Notes: a model not told the origin generated them from the letters alone. A DNA stretch of 64,000 bases from Telluria mixta (GCF_029223865.1 NZ_CP119520.1:3224001-3288000), one strand, 5' to 3'; shown: positions 25,328-34,623, numbered from the stretch's first letter. Translations and numbers: made by a program.

Positions 25328-26554
25328 TTAATGGGATGCGGGGCGCGGGCCGTAGCGTACGACGAGCAGGGCGCCCAAGGTGAGCGCGACGGTGGCGAAG
25401 ATGGGGCCGCCCGGCGCGCCGACGTGGTCGACGAGGATGCCGCCGCCGACGGCGCCGCTGGCGATGGCGATCTGGAAGGCCGCGACGAGCAGCCCGCCCG
25501 CGCCCTCGGCCTGGTCCGGCGCGGCGCGCACGATCCAGGTCTGGAAGCCGATCGGGAAGGCGCCGAACGCGAAGCCCCACGCCGCGATCGCCGCGATGGT
25601 CACGGGGACCGACGTGCCGGCTGCCCACAGCGTGGCGGCCAGCACCGCGATCAGGGCAGCGCCCGCCACGATGGCGAGGCGCTCGCTGCGCTCGGCCAGG
25701 AAGCCGCCGGCGATATTGCCGAAGAAGCCTGCGACGCCGTACGCCAGCAGGGCGGCGGAAATCGCACTGACCGACAGGTGCGTGACCTGTTCCATGAACG
25801 GCCGGATGTAGGTGAAGCCGGCGAAGTGCCCGGAAATCACGAGCAGCACGGCGAGCAGCGCGACGCGCACATTGGTCCGGCCCAGCAGTTCGAACAGGAC
25901 CTTCACGTTCGGGTTGTCCTTCGGCGGCAGCGGGGGAATGGTGACGCATTGCGCGGCCAAGGTGAGGACACTGACGACACCCGCGGCGATGAACGCGCTG
26001 CGCCAGCCCCACAGGTCGCCCATGTACGCGCCGACCGGCGCCGCGCACACGGTGGCGACGGACACGCCGGTGAGGATGAGGGACATCGCCCGCGCAAATA
26101 AATGCTCCGGCACGAGCCGCATCGCGAGCGCGGCGGCCATCGACCAGAAGCCGCCGAGCCCGATGCCCAGCAGCGCGCGCGCCGCGATCAGCACCGGCAG
26201 GCTGCCGGCCGTCGCGGCCAGTACGTTGGACAGCACCAGCAGCGACGTCAGCGCGAGGATCACCCGCCTGCGGTCGAAGTTCCGTGTGAGGATAGGGATC
26301 GTCAGCGCGGCCGCGGCGCCGACCGCCGCGGTGGCGGTGACGGCTTGGCCGGCGGCGCCGTCGGACACGCCGAGGTCGGCCGCCATCGCCGTCAGCAGGC
26401 TGGCCGGCAGGAACTCGGCCGTCACGAGGCCGAACACGCCCAGCGTCAAGCTGGCGATGCCGGCCCAGTTGGCCTCATTGGCCTCCCAGACCTGGGCCGC
26501 GACGCGCGGCGGTGTCACATGTACGTCTGCGTCGACGCAGGTGGATTCGTTCAT
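25328..26554 (-). CDS. MFS exporter, NepI/AraJ-like (DHA1)
   Basis: The 408-residue, 12-helix protein begins with a 25-residue cytoplasmic tail. NWAGIASLTLGVFGLVTAEFLPASLLTAMAADLGVSDGAAGQAVT follows, very close to the purine-ribonucleoside exporter NepI region. DRRRVILALTSLLVLSN and the RALLGIGLGGFWSMAAALAMRLVP block are typical of DHA1 pumps. The substrate is unknown. It diverges from an AraC-type regulator 57 bp away that probably controls it together with the downstream reductase. Confidence 0.9.
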   Translation of the reverse strand: MNESTCVDADVHVTPPRVAAQVWEANEANWAGIASLTLGVFGLVTAEFLPASLLTAMAADLGVSDGAAGQAVTATAAVGAAAALTIPILTRNFDRRRVILALTSLLVLSNVLAATAGSLPVLIAARALLGIGLGGFWSMAAALAMRLVPEHLFARAMSLILTGVSVATVCAAPVGAYMGDLWGWRSAFIAAGVVSVLTLAAQCVTIPPLPPKDNPNVKVLFELLGRTNVRVALLAVLLVISGHFAGFTYIRPFMEQVTHLSVSAISAALLAYGVAGFFGNIAGGFLAERSERLAIVAGAALIAVLAATLWAAGTSVPVTIAAIAAWGFAFGAFPIGFQTWIVRAAPDQAEGAGGLLVAAFQIAIASGAVGGGILVDHVGAPGGPIFATVALTLGALLVVRYGPRPASH

Positions 26555-26611
26555 CGGAAACCTCGGGATGTTGTGGAGATGGCAGTGTAGGGTTAAGATT
26601 CTGGACTTTCC

Positions 26612-27592
26612 ATGTCATTGAATCCGAATCTCATGACCATTCGTCCAAACAGGGATCCGAAGACCGGGCAGGACGCGCTGACGGAAATCCTCCTCGGCCT
26701 GCGCCTCGACGGCGTCGAATACGGCCGCTGCGTGATGCGCGAACCATGGGCCGTCGCGTTCCCGGCCAAGCGCGAGGCGAGCTTTCACTTCGTCGCGCAG
26801 GGCAGCTGCTGGATGCACACGGCCACGAAGGGCTGGCTGCGGTTGAATCCCGGCGATGCCGTGCTGCTGCCGCACGGCACGGCGCACGTGATGGCCAGCA
26901 GCCCGGACCTGCCGGCGGTGGAGATCGACTCGCTGGCGCGCAAGGCCGTGTCGGAAAACCTGTACCTGGTGAACGGCGCCGGTCCGCAGGACGCGGCGGC
27001 GGAGCAGGTCCTGTTCTGCGGCGCGATGCGCTTCAATCTCGACCCGCTGCATCCGCTGCTGGCGATGATGCCGGAGGCGATGCGCGCCGCCGACCTGGGC
27101 CAGCGCGACCCGGCCGTGCACGCGATGCTGGACGCGATGGAGCGCGAGGTGGCGCTCGACCGTATCGGTGCCTGCGGCATCCTGGCGCGGCTGGCCGACG
27201 TGCTGGCCGCCAGCATCATCCGCGCGTGGGTCGAATGCGCGTGCAGCGACGCGAGCGGGTGGATCGCGGCCGTGCGCTGTCCGCAGGTCGGCCGTGTGCT
27301 GGCGGCGATCCACCGCCAGCCGGAGCGCGACTGGTCAATCGGCGAACTGGCCGACCTGATGGGCGCGTCGCGGTCGAGCTTCATCGACAAGTTTTCCAGC
27401 GCCGTCGGCGAGACGCCGGCGAAGTACGTCGCCAAGGTCAAGATGTTCCAGGCGCGGCACTGGATCGCGCGCGACGGCATGCGCGTGGCGACCGTCGCGA
27501 ACCGGCTCGGCTACGATTCCGAAGCGTCGTTCAGCCGCGCTTTCAAACGCGTCATCGGGCATCCGCCCAGCGAGGCGCGCGTGGCCGGCTAG
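26612..27592 (+). CDS. AraC family regulator with N-terminal cupin (Cupin_6)
   Basis: The 326-residue protein has an N-terminal cupin-like sensor (WAVAFPAKREASFHFVAQGSCWMHTATKGWLRLNPGDAVLLPHGTAH). Two C-terminal helix-turn-helix motifs follow (WSIGELADLMGASRSSFIDKFSSAVGETPAKYV and MRVATVANRLGYDSEASFSRAFKRVIGHPPSEAR). This group usually sits beside an MFS exporter or oxidoreductase and controls it, as here. The start at 26612 or an ATG at 26633 is possible; neither has a clear ribosome site. It diverges from the exporter gene. Confidence 0.92.
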   Translation: MSLNPNLMTIRPNRDPKTGQDALTEILLGLRLDGVEYGRCVMREPWAVAFPAKREASFHFVAQGSCWMHTATKGWLRLNPGDAVLLPHGTAHVMASSPDLPAVEIDSLARKAVSENLYLVNGAGPQDAAAEQVLFCGAMRFNLDPLHPLLAMMPEAMRAADLGQRDPAVHAMLDAMEREVALDRIGACGILARLADVLAASIIRAWVECACSDASGWIAAVRCPQVGRVLAAIHRQPERDWSIGELADLMGASRSSFIDKFSSAVGETPAKYVAKVKMFQARHWIARDGMRVATVANRLGYDSEASFSRAFKRVIGHPPSEARVAG

Positions 27593-27698
27593 GCAAGATT
27601 ACGCTTTTGGACAGCCGCAAAAATATTGCCGAAATAAGGGCTTTAACCGGATTTAAAATTGCCGTTAGGCATTTTAAATATCCAACGGGAAGCCCATC

Positions 27699-28388
27699 AT
27701 GTCCAAAGCCGTCCTCGCCGCCGCGCTCCTGTGCGCATCCCTTCCCGTCGGCGCCGCCGACCTCATGCCGCTGGAGCAGCGCTGGCTCGGCGCCGCACTT
27801 CCCGTCCTTGCGTACTCGCGCAGCCTGAACCTCCCCATCGACATCGTTGTCCAGCCGCAGGCCGGTCCCAACGACGTGCCGATGGCGATGGGCTTCGCCG
27901 GCGGCCGCTGCAAGCTCGTGCTGTCGCTGCGCGGCAATCCCGATGCCGAGCGCCAGCTCGACGGCGTGCCCGCGGCCCAGCAGGGCGAACTGATCGAAGC
28001 GATGGCGGCCCACGAGATCGGCCATTGCTGGCGCTATGCGCAGGGCGCGTGGCATGCGCTGCCGGCCGGCTTCGTCGAGGTGAACGAGGAGACGGCGGAC
28101 GACCCGTCGTTGCTGGCGGCGTCGAAGGCGATGCGCGAAACCCGCCGCGAGGAAGGCTATGCCGACCTGGTGGCGCTGGCCTGGACGCACGACCGTCACC
28201 CGGGCGACTACGGCCGCATCTATGCCTGGCTGGAAAAGCTCAGGCAAGACCAGCCGGTCGCACGCAACGGCCACGACACCCGCGCATGGGTGCGCCTCGC
28301 GCGCGACGGTGCGCGCTTCGGCGGCGCCGGCAAGCCGTTCGAAGATGCCGCCCCGCTGTGGCGGGAGGGGTTGCTCGGCGACGACTGA
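27699..28388 (+). CDS. Secreted zincin-like putative metallopeptidase (HEIGH), family unknown
   Basis: The 229-residue protein has a signal peptide (MSKAVLAAALLCASLPVGA). It contains HEIGH (His105, Glu106, His109) and, about 45 residues later, REEGYADLVALAWTHDRHPGDYG, where the Glu or Asp could be the third zinc ligand. That is the layout of gluzincin-type peptidases. I do not recognise a named family. It may act as a periplasmic protease, or the fold may be kept without activity. A plausible GGGA site precedes the ATG. The gene seems to be alone between AraC and the BON-domain gene. Confidence 0.65.
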   Translation: MSKAVLAAALLCASLPVGAADLMPLEQRWLGAALPVLAYSRSLNLPIDIVVQPQAGPNDVPMAMGFAGGRCKLVLSLRGNPDAERQLDGVPAAQQGELIEAMAAHEIGHCWRYAQGAWHALPAGFVEVNEETADDPSLLAASKAMRETRREEGYADLVALAWTHDRHPGDYGRIYAWLEKLRQDQPVARNGHDTRAWVRLARDGARFGGAGKPFEDAAPLWREGLLGDD

Positions 28389-28500
28389 GCGGCATGGCCC
28401 GTTTTATGGTTTGTCCGACAAGTGTACGGTGCCGCACAGAGGTCCCTGGCGTGCGGGCGTTAAATCTGGCTGTCACAACAAACAATACAGGGACAAGACC

Positions 28501-29550
28501 ATGAAAACGCTGATTGCGACCTTGCTCGCGACGGCTGCAGGCGCGAGCTTCGCCGCGGCACCGACTGCGGCACTCAACCACGATCCGCAGACCTACCGGA
28601 ATCTCACGCAGAAGGCGGAATCGGAATACCGCACGGCGGCGGCGAAATGCGACGCCAGGAGCGGCAACGACAAGGACATCTGCATGGCCGAAGCCCGGCT
28701 GATGCGCACCCGCACCGAGGCCGATGCCTTGTCCAAGTACAACAACACGGCAGCCGGCCGCGCCCGCGCGCGCACCAACCTCGCCGATGCCGAGTACGAC
28801 CTGGCCAAGGCCAAATGCGATGCGAAGAGCGGCGCCGACAAGGACAGCTGCATGGATAACGCGAAGTCCGTGCACACGGCCGCGCTGGCCGACGCCAAGG
28901 CCGACCGCGCCGACGCGGCCACCAACAATGCCAGCCGCGCCACCGGCGCCAGCGGCGGGGGCAGCCAGGCCAGCGGCGGCGGCCTCGTGACGGGCACCGA
29001 CACGCGCGACCCGGCCAAGGCGGCCGCCGTCGACAAATGCGCGCAGATGGGCGCCGACGCGAAGACGGGTTGCCTCGTCGAAACGAAACCGTCGGCCGTG
29101 CGCGAGAACGCCGCCGATGCGGCATCAAAGACGCGCGACACTGCCGCGACCGCGGGCGACAAAGTGAAGGCCGCGGCCGCGACAGTTGCTGAAAAGACGA
29201 AGGAAGTGGCGCATTCCGCCGTCGAAAAGACGAAGGAAGCGGGTTCGACCGTTGCCCAGAAGACCGACAATGCCATGGACCGCGCCGGCGACACCACCGC
29301 CGACAAGACCCGCGACGCTACCGGCAAGACCCGCATCGCCGCCTCCGACACGGCCATCACCACCAAGGTGAAGGCTGGCCTCGTCAAGGAACCGAACCTC
29401 GATTCGCTCGGCATCCATGTCGAGACGGAAAAGGGCGTCGTGATGCTCAGCGGTTTCGTGAATTCGAAGGAAGAGGCCGCCAAGGCCGTGAAAGTCGCGA
29501 AGGGCGTCGAGGGCGTCTCCAGCGTCAAGAGCGCCATCAAGGTCAAATAA
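28501..29550 (+). CDS. BON-domain envelope protein with Cys-containing and LEA-like repeats
   Basis: The 349-residue protein has a signal peptide (MKTLIATLLATAAGASFA). Two copies of a unit with the core AKCDAxSGxDKDxCM (about residues 45-65 and 100-120) each place two cysteines ten apart. An Ala/Lys/Thr-rich amphipathic region (about 195-275, AAATVAEKTKEVAHSAVEKTK) resembles LEA or stress proteins. A C-terminal BON domain (ASDTAITTKVKAGL, GIHVETEKGVVMLSGFVNSKEE, VEGVSSVKSAIKVK) resembles OsmY. A periplasmic role in osmotic or envelope stress is inferred. It is followed by a strong terminator. Confidence 0.8.
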   Translation: MKTLIATLLATAAGASFAAAPTAALNHDPQTYRNLTQKAESEYRTAAAKCDARSGNDKDICMAEARLMRTRTEADALSKYNNTAAGRARARTNLADAEYDLAKAKCDAKSGADKDSCMDNAKSVHTAALADAKADRADAATNNASRATGASGGGSQASGGGLVTGTDTRDPAKAAAVDKCAQMGADAKTGCLVETKPSAVRENAADAASKTRDTAATAGDKVKAAAATVAEKTKEVAHSAVEKTKEAGSTVAQKTDNAMDRAGDTTADKTRDATGKTRIAASDTAITTKVKAGLVKEPNLDSLGIHVETEKGVVMLSGFVNSKEEAAKAVKVAKGVEGVSSVKSAIKVK

Positions 29551-29574
29551 GCAATCCGATTTCTGCAATGTGCG

Positions 29575-29604
29575 GCCGGATCAGAGTATCCGGCTGTTTT
29601 TTTT
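29575..29604 (+). terminator. Rho-independent terminator of the BON-domain gene
   Basis: GCCGGAT and ATCCGGC form a perfect 7-bp stem with a 6-base loop, followed by TG and eight T residues, 25 bp after the stop codon. Confidence 0.9.
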
Positions 29605-29666
29605 GCTGATCTACCACAAGTTGTTGCGAACCCGGCCGAAACGCATTTACGAAGGATAGGGCACGG

Positions 29667-29672
29667 TATAAT
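29667..29672 (+). promoter_or_regulatory. Consensus -10 box giving a probably leaderless HDOD mRNA
   Basis: A perfect TATAAT ends 7 bases before the GTG start codon, so transcription should begin at or within a base of the GTG. The -35 region (around 29644-29651) is weak. No ribosome site lies in the usual place. Confidence 0.5.
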
Positions 29673-29679
29673 CGCGGCC

Positions 29680-30516
29680 GTGAACAGACTCGAAGCCTTC
29701 GGAACCATCGCCGCCCAAGCGGCGCGCGGTGAGATTTCCTTTCCCACCAGCGTGAACGCCGTGCTGCGTCTGCAGCACGCGCTCAACGATCCCGATTGCC
29801 ACCTGGAGGATGCGATCCGCCTGGTGCTGGGCGAGCCGCAACTGGCGGCGCGCACGGTGGCGCTGGCCAATTCCTCGACGTTCAACCAGAGTGGGCGCCC
29901 CATCACCAACGTGCGCTCGGCCGTGACGCGGGTCGGCTACCGCAACCTGCAGATGCTCGTCGCGAGCCTCGTCGTGCGCCAGTTCGGCGCCCGCATCGAG
30001 GACCCGGACCTGCGCGCCAAGGCCGAGCAGCTGTGGGAACACACGGTGCAGGTGGCCGCGCTGGCCCATGTGTTCGCGCACCACGTCACCTTCGTCAATC
30101 CGGACACGGCGATGTTCGCCGGCATCGTCCACGAGGTCGGCGGCTTTTATCTGCTGTCGCGCGCCGACGGCTTCCCGGGGCTGCTGGATGACGATCCGGA
30201 AAAATGGGCCGAGCTGTGCGAGGACGTCGTCACGCGCGAAGTGGCGCGCAAGCTGGCGCTGCCCGAGACGGTCGCCGAGGCGATCTTCGAGCTGCGCGGC
30301 GCCTGGCTGCACATGCCGCCCGCCTCGCTGCTCGACACGCTGCTGCTGGCGAACATGTATGCCACCGTGCCGTCGCCGCTCGGCACGGTGCGCCCGCCCT
30401 TGCCGGAACACAGCGAGAGCGCGCTCGATTACCTGCTGGACGAAGACAGCCTGAACCGGATGATCGACGAAGCGTCCGAGATCGCCGCGTCGATGGGCGG
30501 GGCGCTGCTCGTCTGA
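29680..30516 (+). CDS. HDOD domain signalling protein
   Basis: The 278-residue protein is almost entirely an HDOD domain: FPTSVNAVLRLQHALNDPDCHLEDAIRLVLGEPQLAARTVALANSSTF, then SAVTRVGYRNLQMLVASLVVRQF and the pseudo-HD region ALAHVFAHHVTFVNPDTAMFAGIVHEVGGFYLL. HDOD proteins are non-enzymatic relatives of HD hydrolases linked to signal transduction and cell-cycle or stress control. The start is a GTG. A TATAAT box sits just upstream and no ribosome site is present, so a leaderless message is likely. It converges on the lacI-type gene 12 bp away. Confidence 0.9.
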   Translation: MNRLEAFGTIAAQAARGEISFPTSVNAVLRLQHALNDPDCHLEDAIRLVLGEPQLAARTVALANSSTFNQSGRPITNVRSAVTRVGYRNLQMLVASLVVRQFGARIEDPDLRAKAEQLWEHTVQVAALAHVFAHHVTFVNPDTAMFAGIVHEVGGFYLLSRADGFPGLLDDDPEKWAELCEDVVTREVARKLALPETVAEAIFELRGAWLHMPPASLLDTLLLANMYATVPSPLGTVRPPLPEHSESALDYLLDEDSLNRMIDEASEIAASMGGALLV

Positions 30517-30528
30517 GCCGTTACAACG

Positions 30529-31593
30529 CTACTTCGACGTCGCCGTCGATTCGCGCGTGACGAGCTCCGTCACCAGCCGGTTGGACTTCGGACGTTCGCC
30601 CTTCAACTGCTCGACCAGGGCATCGACGATCGCATCGGCGGCCCGTTCCATCGGCTGGCGCACGGTCGTCAACGACGGGCGGAAATAACCCGCCAGCTCG
30701 ATGTCGTCATAGCCGGCCACGAGAATATCCTCGGGAACGCGCCGGCCTTCGCGGATCAGCGTGTTAATGACGGTCATCGCGGTCAGGTCGCTGCAGGCGA
30801 AGATGCCGTCGACGTCGGGTGTCCGCGCGAGCAGCTTCTCGGTATCGCGAGCGATCGTTTCGTTGTCGAAGCGGGTATTCACGACGAGGTCAGGGTCCGG
30901 TTCCAGGCCGCGCTCGCGATGGGCGAGCAGATAGCCTTCGTAACGTTGTTTCAGCTCCGGCGTGCCGAAGTCGCCGACGATCGCGACCCGGCGTGCGCCC
31001 TTGTCCAGCAGGTGTTCCGTGGCCAGGCGTCCGCCCTGGCAGTTGTCGGTGCCGACCGTACAGTAGATCTGCTGTTCGCGCTGCTCGCCCCAGACGACGA
31101 ACGGCACCTTGCCGAGCGCCAGTTCGTTCAACTGATCGTGGTCGAGCCATTGACCGGTGAAGATCAGGCCGGCAGCGCGGCCGGTCCAGTATGCGTCCGC
31201 ATAGTTGGTGCGTGTCGCCTCGACGCGGATCAGCAGCATCTCGAAACCGCGGTCGGTGAGGGCGTTCGCGATCGCGCTGATCAGGCTGATGAAGAACGGT
31301 TCCGTCAGGCGTTGCCGCAGGTTGGAAAAGGATGGCACCACGACGGCAATCGTCGTGTTTTGCCGCAACCTCAGGTTCTGGGCGCCGACGTTGACCGTGT
31401 AGTTGAGCGAGCGGGCCAGCTCGACGATGCGCTTGCGCGTCTCTTCGCCGATTTCCGGACTGCCGCGCAGCGCGCGCGACACTGCGGACACGGACACGCC
31501 CGCGAGGCGGGCGATATCCGACATCTGCGGCCGGGCGGGACGTTCGGTGGCCGCATCGGCCCGGGAAGTGCTTGTCTTGGATCGTGGTGCCAT
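30529..31593 (-). CDS. LacI family regulator of the dextran utilization locus
   Basis: The 354-residue protein has an N-terminal LacI helix-turn-helix (MSDIARLAGVSVSAVSRALRG followed by SPEIGEETRKRIVELARSLNY) and a periplasmic-binding-protein-like sensor domain (TIAVVVPSFSNL, GLIFTGQWLD, VGTDNCQGGRLATEHLLDKG, FACSDLTAMTVINTL, VAGYDDIELAGYFRPSLTTVRQP). It diverges from the receptor operon. Related 22-bp palindromes with an AATCGATT-like centre lie in the shared intergenic region and again before the GH49 gene. An effector such as isomaltose or isomaltotriose is plausible but not shown. A long 20-residue extension precedes the HTH. Confidence 0.92.
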   Translation of the reverse strand: MAPRSKTSTSRADAATERPARPQMSDIARLAGVSVSAVSRALRGSPEIGEETRKRIVELARSLNYTVNVGAQNLRLRQNTTIAVVVPSFSNLRQRLTEPFFISLISAIANALTDRGFEMLLIRVEATRTNYADAYWTGRAAGLIFTGQWLDHDQLNELALGKVPFVVWGEQREQQIYCTVGTDNCQGGRLATEHLLDKGARRVAIVGDFGTPELKQRYEGYLLAHRERGLEPDPDLVVNTRFDNETIARDTEKLLARTPDVDGIFACSDLTAMTVINTLIREGRRVPEDILVAGYDDIELAGYFRPSLTTVRQPMERAADAIVDALVEQLKGERPKSNRLVTELVTRESTATSK

Positions 31594-31699
31594 AAGGATT
31601 CGGTAACGGAAACGGTCGGCCTGCGGCCGCGAGTGACCACGTGATTCTAGCCCAAGGTCTTGTTGTCGCAGCGATATTATTTTTGCATTATAGACGGTT

Positions 31700-31721
31700 T
31701 TAACGAAATCGTTTTCGTAAT
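31700..31721. promoter_or_regulatory. Candidate LacI operator, regulator-proximal
   Basis: Arms TTAACGAAATC and GTTTTCGTAAT match at eight of 11 positions, with an ACGAAA/TTTCGT core typical of LacI-family sites. It lies about 107 bp upstream of the regulator start and shares TTAACGAAATC exactly with a site before the GH49 gene (51541). Confidence 0.55.
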
Positions 31722-31811
31722 TTCACACATGCCACGTGGCCGCGCCGACGGTCGATAGCTTTGGGCGGGTCGGATATACAACATTTTTGCGGCAGTACGT
31801 ACAAAAACCTG

Positions 31812-31833
31812 TTTACGCAATCGATTGAGTAAA
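31812..31833. promoter_or_regulatory. Candidate LacI operator, receptor-proximal
   Basis: Arms TTTACGCAATC and GATTGAGTAAA match at 10 of 11 positions around CAATCGATTG. The right arm GATTGAGTAAA is identical to that of the site at 51472-51493 before the GH49 dextranase gene. It lies 80 bp upstream of the receptor start. Confidence 0.72.
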
Positions 31834-31912
31834 TTAGTCTGTGTGCATTCCACGGAGAATGCCGCCACCTGACGCCAGGGCGGTCAACAACTACAACGAT
31901 TGAGGAGACAAC

Positions 31913-34615
31913 ATGTCCACCACGGGTATTACCGCATTTCGTTTGAAACCGATCGCCGCCGCGTGTTCGCTGATCGCCGCCTGTGCCGCGGCGCCGGCGG
32001 TGGAGGCGCAAGGCGTGTCCGGCGAGGCCGACCAGGCGGCGCCGGCAAAAGTGCAGGTCGTCGGCATCCGCAAGGGGATCGAGGATGCGATCTCGGTCAA
32101 GAAAGACTCGACGTCCATCGTCGAGGCGATCTCGGCCGAGGACATCGGCAAGCTGCCGGATGCGTCGATCGCCGAATCGATCGCGCGCCTGCCCGGCGTG
32201 ACGGCGCAGCGCGTCAACGGCCGTGCGCAGGAGATCAGCGTGCGCGGCATGTCCGGCGATTTCGCCTCGACCCTCATGAATGGCCGCGAACAGGTCAGCA
32301 CGGGCGACAACCGCAGCGCGCAATTCGACCAGTATCCGTCGGAACTGCTGTCCGGCGTGGTCATCTACAAGACGCCGGATGCGACCCTGATCGGCCAGGG
32401 GCTGGCGGGCACCATCGACCTGCAGACCGTGCGTCCGCTGTCGTTCGCGCGCCGTGAAGTGGCGCTGAACGTGCGCGGCCAGAAGGAGGGCGTGGGCAGC
32501 GACGCGGGCGGCGGCAAGGGTGTGCGGGTGTCGGCGTTCTACATCGACCAGTTCCTGGGCCGCACCCTGGGCGTCGCCGTCGGTTATGCGCGCTTCCAGA
32601 GCCGCGCCGACTCGGCGTCCCGTACCGGCGATTACGCGGATATCGTCGTGGATGGGCAGAAGGTCAGCGCGCCGGTCCACTTCAAGGACTTCATCAATCA
32701 CAAGAACGAAACGCGCGACGGCCTGATGGGCGTGCTGCAGTGGAAGCCGAACCGGGACTTCTCGAGCATGGTCGACCTGTATTACTCGAGATTCGATTCG
32801 CCGACCACGCGCAAGGGCTACGAGACCGTGACCAATGCCACGTGGACCGGCGGCTGCGTACCGGACTGCACGCTCACCGATGCGGTGGTCAAGGACGGCA
32901 AGGTCGACAGCGGCGTCTGGCACGGTACCCATTCCGTCATCGCGAACAACATCGAGCAGAACAAGTCGCATCTGAAAGCGGCGGGCTGGAACAATCGCCT
33001 GCGCCTGAACGATGACTGGAGCGTCGAGGCGGACCTGAGCTATTCCGAAGCCATGCGCAACGAGTCGCCCTACGAGACCTGGGCCGGCGCGTCCAAGACC
33101 ACGGGTGATGCGATCACGTTCGGCAATGGCGCCGCCGGCCTCGCCGGCCTGCAGTGGAAGCCGGGCCTGAACTACACCGATCCGAAGATCATCACGCTGA
33201 TGGATGCGGGCGGCTGGGGCATGGCGGGTTACCTCAAGAACCTCGAAGTGGAAGACAAGCTGAAATCGCTGCGCCTGGCGGCCGAGCGCACCCTGCCGGA
33301 CGGCTGGGCGTTCAGCAAGCTGACGGCCGGCGTCAATTACTCGGACCGCTACAAGAGCCGCAGCGTGCCCGAGTACCAGATGCAGCTGAAGGCGGGCGAC
33401 AACGGTGTGATGACCGGTACCGGCTCGGCCCTGGCCGGCGACTCGGGCATCCCGATCATGAGTTACAACGAACTGGGGATCGCCGGCCGCTACGACCTCG
33501 TCACCAACAACTTCTTCGACATCTACCTGAAGGCCTGGGAAGTCAAGGAAAAGAACCTGACCGGTTACGCCAAGCTGGACATCGATACCGAGATCGCGTC
33601 CATCCCCGTGCGCGGCAATGCGGGCGTGCAGGTCGTGCGCATCGACCAGCGCTCGAGCGGGAATACCGTCGACACGGGCAGCGGCAGCGGCGACAGCGGG
33701 CGCCCGGTGGTCCAGCAGACCGACGGCACGAAGTACACGGACGTGCTGCCGAGCCTGAACCTGGCGGCGTCGTTCTCCCACGAACAGACCGTGCGTCTGG
33801 GCCTCGCGCGCGTCATGGCGCGTCCCCGCATGGACCAGATGAGCAACAGCGGCACCTATTACGTGGACGGGCTCGACATCGACGGGCCGACGTGGAAAGG
33901 CGGCGGCGGCAACCCGCACCTGCGGCCGTTCCTCGCGAAGGCGGTCGACCTGTCGTACGAAAAATACTTCGACAAGAAAGCCTACGTCGCGGCGGCCGCG
34001 TTCTACAAGAAGCTCGACTCGTACATCTATACCTACACCAACGGCCAGTTCGACTTCACGGGCCACCCGAACCGGTCGCCGTTCGTGCCGGCCTCGAACA
34101 TCGGCGAGTACACCCAGCCGCAGAACGGCAGCGGCGGCAGTATCCACGGTATCGAATTGTCGGCTTCGCTGCCCTTCGGCATGGTGCACAGGTATCTGGA
34201 CGGGTTCGGACTGCAGGCCAGTTACGCCCGCACCGGCAGTGCCATCAAGCCGTTCGGCAACGACGACAGCAGCCCGCTGCCCGGCCTGTCGCGCGGGACC
34301 AGCAACCTGACGCTGTACTACGAGAACGCCGGCTTCTCGGCGCGCGTGGCCCAGCGCCGGCGCTCGGACTTCCTCGGCGAGATCATCGGCTTCGCTTCCA
34401 CGCGCCGGTTCCAGTACATCAAGGCCGAGCGGGTCATCGACCTGCAGCTGGGGTACGAATTCCAGCAGGGCTGGCTGAAAGGCGCGTCGCTGCTGTTCCA
34501 GGTGAATAACGCCAACAACGCCAAGTACCAGGAGTACCAGGACCGTCCGGACAACATCACCAACTCGACCAAGTATGGTTCGACCGTGCTGTTCGGCCTG
34601 AACTACAAGCTGTAA
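31913..34615 (+). CDS. TonB-dependent receptor for alpha-glucan oligosaccharides (inferred substrate)
   Basis: The 900-residue outer-membrane receptor has a signal peptide (about 1-32, ending VEAQ). A plug domain follows (STSIVEAISAEDIGKLPDASIAESIARLPGV, ISVRGMSGDFASTLMNGREQ, SGVVIYKTPDATLIGQGLAGTIDL). The 22-strand barrel ends with an aromatic-type C-terminus (FGLNYKL). It belongs to the proteobacterial sugar-type TonB receptor group that works without a SusD partner. The substrate is inferred from the neighbours: GH66, GH49, GH31 and sugar transporters. It is the first gene of the 11-gene operon; the halogenase follows after 8 bp. Confidence 0.93.
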   Translation: MSTTGITAFRLKPIAAACSLIAACAAAPAVEAQGVSGEADQAAPAKVQVVGIRKGIEDAISVKKDSTSIVEAISAEDIGKLPDASIAESIARLPGVTAQRVNGRAQEISVRGMSGDFASTLMNGREQVSTGDNRSAQFDQYPSELLSGVVIYKTPDATLIGQGLAGTIDLQTVRPLSFARREVALNVRGQKEGVGSDAGGGKGVRVSAFYIDQFLGRTLGVAVGYARFQSRADSASRTGDYADIVVDGQKVSAPVHFKDFINHKNETRDGLMGVLQWKPNRDFSSMVDLYYSRFDSPTTRKGYETVTNATWTGGCVPDCTLTDAVVKDGKVDSGVWHGTHSVIANNIEQNKSHLKAAGWNNRLRLNDDWSVEADLSYSEAMRNESPYETWAGASKTTGDAITFGNGAAGLAGLQWKPGLNYTDPKIITLMDAGGWGMAGYLKNLEVEDKLKSLRLAAERTLPDGWAFSKLTAGVNYSDRYKSRSVPEYQMQLKAGDNGVMTGTGSALAGDSGIPIMSYNELGIAGRYDLVTNNFFDIYLKAWEVKEKNLTGYAKLDIDTEIASIPVRGNAGVQVVRIDQRSSGNTVDTGSGSGDSGRPVVQQTDGTKYTDVLPSLNLAASFSHEQTVRLGLARVMARPRMDQMSNSGTYYVDGLDIDGPTWKGGGGNPHLRPFLAKAVDLSYEKYFDKKAYVAAAAFYKKLDSYIYTYTNGQFDFTGHPNRSPFVPASNIGEYTQPQNGSGGSIHGIELSASLPFGMVHRYLDGFGLQASYARTGSAIKPFGNDDSSPLPGLSRGTSNLTLYYENAGFSARVAQRRRSDFLGEIIGFASTRRFQYIKAERVIDLQLGYEFQQGWLKGASLLFQVNNANNAKYQEYQDRPDNITNSTKYGSTVLFGLNYKL

Positions 34616-34623
34616 GCCGCGCG

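Larger units (their letters stand above)
31594..31912. promoter_or_regulatory. 319-bp control region between lacI-type gene and TonB receptor gene
   Basis: This AT-richer stretch holds no gene. It contains two palindromic LacI-type sites, given separately, and must carry the promoters for both the regulator and the 11-gene operon. I could not fix a single convincing -35/-10 pair. Confidence 0.7.
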
